Source of the DNA: Protea cynaroides
Taxonomy: Eukaryota; Streptophyta; Magnoliopsida; Proteales; Proteaceae
Reading direction: 5' to 3'
DNA: 64,000 bases
Assembly (NCBI GenBank): GCA_028583415.1
Contig: CM053271.1
Location: forward strand, 91,592,584-91,656,583
The notes below the pieces were generated by a model that saw only the letters and a program-made list of their open reading frames with translations, did not search any database and was not told the origin of the DNA. Numbering within the stretch: position 1 is the stretch's first letter; each line of letters starts with the position of its first letter. Shown piece by piece: positions 59,436-64,000 of the stretch. Made by a program: the position numbers and the translations under genes.

Positions 59436-62052
59436 TGTTAGCCATGTGTTGTCATTATTGGCAACCTGAATGATGTGACAGCATAGATGAGCATACAGTC
59501 AAAAAAATAAGGAGAGAGAGTGTGTCAGTGTAGGAGAGAGAGTGTCTGTGCAAGTGGCACTAGTATTTATGCAAGTGGAAGAGATGAGCTAGCCTTGTGT
59601 ATATGTTCAGTAGTTTCATAGAGTGATTGAGAAAATAGAGAGTGTGGATCCCATTGATGATGTGGCAAGAGGAGAGAGAGTCTGGATTCCACAATGGGTC
59701 CCACTGATGATGTGGCAATCATGGCAAATGTGGTAGGAAAGCTGAAGAGAGAAAGAAGAGGGAAAAACCATAGAGAGAAAGAGGAGAGAGACTATGGATG
59801 GACCCCACTGATGAGGTGGCATGCTACATGGCGGCTAGGCCACATGGCACCTAGACATAGTAGTAGCCGAGGCATGGTCATGTCACAGTGGCACAGCAGT
59901 AGCCAGGCTGCCACAAGGACCAAGCCATGCCACACCCCAAGCAGGTGCGCAGGCATGCCATGGGCAGCCACAGCAAGCTGTTGGCCTCACAGCCCCGCAA
60001 GAAGCAAGGCGAGCAAGGCCAACAAGCTCTGTCGCACGCAGCTACAGCCACAAGCAAGCAGCAGGCCCGCACGCATGTCCTGGCCCTCCCGCAAGCACTG
60101 GTGATCGCACATAAGGTTCTTGATCAATTGGCAGGGGTATTTCATTCCAGCTAAAATGAAGTGATTCAAAATTAACGGCTCAGTTCAAATATCATTGAGA
60201 AAATTCGAATCCAAAGGCCCAGAAAAAGGCAGGCTCATGTGCTTCTCATCGGACGGCACTAGATGCTATCGCGTGCTCTCGGATTGGTTGGAGGCTATAT
60301 AATAGCATGGTTCACAAAGCATAAACAACACTCGATGATTCAGTGTTACGATAGTATCGTACGACGTCACCTCTGATTCGAATCCAACGGATATGTTTGC
60401 GCCGGTCTTTAAAGTCAGATTAGTGGAGATCGAATGGCCAGGGTCTAATCCCACCTTTTCCTCTTGATAGAATGGCCTTTGTTAAAGATTCTCCCTACAG
60501 CGAATGGGAACTCGACAACACCTCCTATCATGTCAGCAAGCATTGTTTCCAGTGTTTCACGGGTGCACACTAATCCCTGAGAAGATCCTAATCTAATGGC
60601 TTTGATTCAACACGATACCGTAGGACTCTATACAACAGATCCGATGGCTCACAGGCGATTCCGCCATTTTCAGATGATCGAAGATGCCAAATTCCACCAA
60701 TGGGAACACAACAACGCAGAGGCGGAGGCACTCCAATGTTGCGCAGGTGCACCATAAGGCTTCACTCGTTAAAAGTCTAAATCGGACGATTCGAATTGCT
60801 CTGCTCTCCATTTTGAATGCTCTACCACATGAGAATGATTTGGGGATGAAGAACAGAGAGGAGGCTTGGGTTTTTGGGGGAAAACCTTCTCTTGAAGGTG
60901 TGGTGAGTGTTTAATGCTTGGATTCTTATCACCAACCTTCCATGGATTCAAAGGGATTCTATTAAGCTGTATTGAAGATCTTGTATGGGTGTTTAGGAGA
61001 AATAGTTGTTGTTTGAAGCTTCAATGAGAGCTACAATGGCATTTTCTATGCTCTCAAGGCATTGAAAGCTTGGAGTGATTGTTTGCCATTAAACAGGAGC
61101 TGTGAGAGCTTGAGTGAGCCTATGAAGAGCCAGAAGGCCATGTTGAGTTTATGAAAACATTAAGGGAGAAAAAGAAGGATAGGCATGCACTCAAGGTGTT
61201 TGTTAAAATGCCAAGGAATAAAATGGAGACTACAGTGAGCCGCTAGAAGTATTGAAGGACGTGTTGATGTTTTAAAGAATAGAGAGATGGAAAGTGTGGT
61301 GTATGGAATGAATTGAAGACTCTTGTAGACCTGAGGACTATGCTAGGCTTCACAGAGACATCCCAGAGTCTTCCCAGAGTACTAAAAAATGCCAAACAAG
61401 GGTTATAAGATTCCTAACCTTGTATGAGTTACATTCTTTAATTATGTACTCAATGTATGCTAGTGTAGGTGAATGTTAAATGCCTAGGTAGTGGGATTAA
61501 ATTGCAGGGCATTGTTATAAGCCCAAAACTAAAACTGTTTGCTTCCCATGGGTGCAGGTTAAGCGTGGTGTGTGCAGCTTGTGCTGAACACTGGTACTTG
61601 AACCTGAATTTCTGGCACATGTGTGCCCTCCTGGTTTTATGCTGGGTAAATTGAGTGTATGTACTCCCTGCTGTGTAGACAACTAAAAGAAAAGTATTGA
61701 GTATATATGGAGCCCGTAGGGCATTACTCCGTGGACTAGCCATCACACTCTGTGGTCATGAACCACGTATATCTCTGTGTTGTGGTTGCTTGTAAATATA
61801 TTTATTCTGTATATTGTGAAGTACGTGGAATGAACTACAAGATGGGTGTGCACAATATGGTAGACCTGACCACTCTGTGGTAGCGAGGTGGTTGTGCATA
61901 CGATTGTGTGTGTGGCAGTGTTTTAGTGATTGTGTGCTGTGGTCAGTGAGTGAAGCATCAGCTGCGATAACTTTGGTCTTCATGGAATTATTTGGAAAGA
62001 ATTTTGAAGACACTGATTCACCCCCCCTCTCGGTGTCAACCTGTGATCGAAA
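59436..62052 (+). repeat. Element F 3' LTR
   Basis: 2617 bp, TGTTAGCCATG...GATCGAAA (5' copy ends GATTAACA). Similar to the 5' LTR throughout, with many point differences. A 65-70-bp deletion near 60758 (5' copy about 52316-52377) explains much of the length difference. TATATAA at 60296-60302. Confidence 0.9.
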
Positions 62053-62182
62053 TTGTACATATGCTTACACCATTTTGCGAAATGTAAGGCCAACAATTTA
62101 GTTACCCGGGTTTCATGTATTTATTTTCCATGAAGATTATGTCTGGATGTCAAGAAAATAAAAGAAAAAACAGCACATGATA

Positions 62183-62336
62183 TAGGTTGTCAATTAGCCC
62201 GGCGGGCTTGAATTGGCCTGAACTCGCTTTGAGCCTCGATAGGGTCAGATTTGGACCCATTTTTTGATAGACCCTGGTAGGGTCGGGCTAGGCCTGTGTT
62301 GAATCCTTGAGCTGAGCCCGGCCAAGCCCAACCCAA
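62183..62336 (+). mobile_element. hAT-like remnant
   Basis: Starts TAGGTTGTCAATTAGCCCGG and ends GCCCGGCCAAGCCCAACCC, GC-rich inverted phrases of the kind seen at ends of plant hAT elements (TAGGG.TGTCAAT.GGGC). About 150 bp only; no duplication or transposase found. Confidence 0.45.
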
Positions 62337-63422
62337 TCCTCTAACATATATTTTATATTAATGTACTTCTAATTCTTATATATCAATTAAGTCACCAAAC
62401 CAGAGTTCAATCCTTTCTCACCCCGATATGCTTAAGGGCGTTCTCCGACAATGTAAAGAGATGCATAGGAATGGAGACTCCTTCGTGTGTCGCTGAAGGT
62501 TTTCTGGTCGGGAACTTTCCTCCTCTTGCAGGTGCCAAAGCTATGAGGCTAGAGTCGCCTCCACCAAAACCTAGAGAAGTGAGCTGGTCCTCGGGTTTAT
62601 TTGGCTCAGAGAGGAGTGTTCCTCCTCTTAGCCTACTATTTGTCCTCCTCTATCTGAAAAGGGTGATCTAGTGGGTTGATGTACTCAGTCAGTAGTGGAG
62701 GACGCTGTTCTTGGCTTACGAAATTCGCTGGTCGGCTATTTCATTGGGAATAGGCCAGCGTTCTCATATGAGAAGGCTGCTCTTCTAAAATAGTGAAAGA
62801 ATGTTAAGTTTCCATTTCAAAAGTTTAAACTAGTAAGTAGAGGGACTTTTACATCTATAAGGCACCCAAGATTTCAGTCTTAAGCAATGTGGGACAATTC
62901 CCAACACTCCCCTTTAGGTGTTGCCCTCTTTTGGGTGACAGTTGTTAAAAATTATTATATTTATGGTTCCAATGAAACCCATTCCAATCCATATAGTTAC
63001 CCTAGAATACAATGGACAAGCCATTAACTATGAATCATAAAGACATACTTGTATGTGAAGTTTGATTCCTCTACAAACCTATATGTGAAGTTTGATTCCT
63101 CTATGCTCCAAGCTTTGATCGAAATCCTTCGACTACAGTCTTCCACAGCCTCCAGAAGATATCCCTGATGTCTCTTGCTAATGGGTGCAGAGAGAACTTA
63201 ATTAACTGTGGCTGTGGGGACTCTAACCCAGTATTTATAGAATACTACTGTAACCCTAAAACCCTTCCCACAATAGAATTAAGGTTACCAAACCTATCTC
63301 ATACCATGTGACGAATCAAACTAAACAGGTTCTACTGTGTCAATTAAACTCCCACTGAATTAACTAGTTTAGGTAATTAATTAAGCCCACATAAATCTAA
63401 CAATCTTCCACTTAGGCTATAT
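62337..63422. other. Unassigned sequence before the terminal LTR
   Basis: No gene recognised. GTATTTATAG near 63222 and AATGTGGGACAATTCCCAAC near 62887 resemble LTR phrases but no ends were found. A duplicated phrase TATGTGAAGTTTGATTCCTC occurs at 63054 and 63083. Confidence 0.4.
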
Positions 63423-64000
63423 TGTCACACCCCAATTCTGGTCTAATCAGAATGGTGTGATGAACCATCAATAAATCAACGGTTCACCTAGGATCTCGTA
63501 TAGGTCGTACCCACCATATCAAACCAAACACACATTCCACATTAATAATCAGAGGTAATAAACAAATAAGCGGAAGTCTTACAGATAATGAACTGAAAGT
63601 CTAACAGTGATAAATAAGTATTTAATCCAATTATCTCCAAACCACAAGACATAAAAATAAATAATCAATTACATATTTGATGTTCAAATTATAACTAAAC
63701 TTAAGCAAAACACATTGGTTGCACTTGCATGATAAATCATGCGCATCTTCTTCAGCTTCCACGTCCATCGCAGCAACATGTCCATACGTCGACGCATTCA
63801 TATATTCTTCAACAGTAGGACCTGCATCATCAACTAAAAATATTCGATGTCGAAACGGTTAGCACACATCATGGCTCAGTGAGCAAACAAAACAATACAA
63901 TAAACATATGCATGCATTCAATTCATATCTTTGGTCTGGTTTTAAGTTTGCAATATGCTATAGAAAGGTTTAGTGGTCGTCGCACCTCTATACACGAGTG
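63423..64000 (-). repeat. Reverse-oriented chromovirus LTR, cut by the window end
   Basis: Minus-strand read ends GGGGTGTGACA at 63423, like the LTRs in 1-31526. It keeps TTTTTAGTTGATGATGCAG and the peptide exon (63703-63821). The rest continues past 64000; whether it is a solo LTR or part of an element is not visible. Confidence 0.85.
63703..63821 (-). CDS. LTR-encoded conserved peptide (copy 6)
   Basis: Encodes GPTVEEYMNASTYGHVAAMD and then HDLSCKCNQCV, with 40 positions ungapped against the others. The usual stop after the last Cys-Val is lost, and the frame runs on into LTR sequence. Upstream it has the same acceptor-like GTTGATGATGCAG. Confidence 0.5.

Larger units (their letters stand above)
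50979..62052 (+). mobile_element. Element F: copia-type LTR retrotransposon, coding region almost wholly deleted
   Basis: 5' LTR 50979-53663 and 3' LTR 59436-62052, flanked by TTATA (50974-50978) and TTGTA (62053-62057), a target duplication with one mismatch. The PBS lies at 53666-53677. The internal region, without the nested solo LTR (53973-58339), is only about 1.4 kb. It keeps a gag start and a 3' stretch but no protease, integrase or RT. The gag relic and polypurine context suggest Ty1/copia. A nonautonomous derivative. Confidence 0.88.

Overview
This is nuclear DNA of a flowering plant. It holds one confidently recognised host gene, encoding the V-ATPase 16-kDa proteolipid subunit c (36752-42743, three exons, intact). 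The rest is mostly retrotransposon DNA. The species cannot be named from the sequence.

The left half (1-31526) is a nest of Tekay/Del-like Ty3/gypsy chromoviruses. Element A (gag-pol 1-4329, 5' end outside the window) runs into an LTR (4377-11848). That LTR is followed directly by element B, whose gag, protease and start of RT are missing (11849-14328). Element C (14329-28879), complete in layout, sits inside B with target-site duplication TCAAG. B resumes at 28885 and ends in its own LTR (29188-31526). A 5.1-kb solo LTR (6030-11168, TSD GATGC) interrupts the A/B LTR. A 2.0-kb solo LTR of a related family lies in reverse orientation in C's 3' LTR (25420-27438, TSD TCGAC). The whole block appears to have landed in an Athila-like element E (31527-35484), whose RT, RNase H and integrase core are deleted.

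Two things in the chromoviruses stand out. First, C carries an intact 434-codon antisense ORF between its primer-binding site and gag, with a good 3' splice site just before the ATG and a matching donor 440 bp upstream. Second, every LTR of this superfamily in the window (six copies, two of them clearly divergent) encodes the same ungapped 40-residue C-terminal peptide. It follows a conserved splice-acceptor-like sequence and ends in a Cys-X-Cys-X-X-Cys motif.

The middle (35485-50978) holds a foldback element, the V-ATPase gene with a 5.4-kb second intron, a decayed Tat/Ogre-like LTR remnant, and a candidate TIR element containing a copia-type LTR fragment and a 5'-truncated LINE. The right part (50979-62052) is a copia-type element F with 2.6-2.7-kb LTRs and almost no coding sequence left, split by a second large solo LTR (53973-58339, TSD CCTAT). 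A hAT-like remnant and the start of another reverse-oriented chromovirus LTR (63423 onward) close the window.

Most premature stops in A and C that can be compared between copies are C-to-T or G-to-A changes, as expected of old, methylated, silenced elements.
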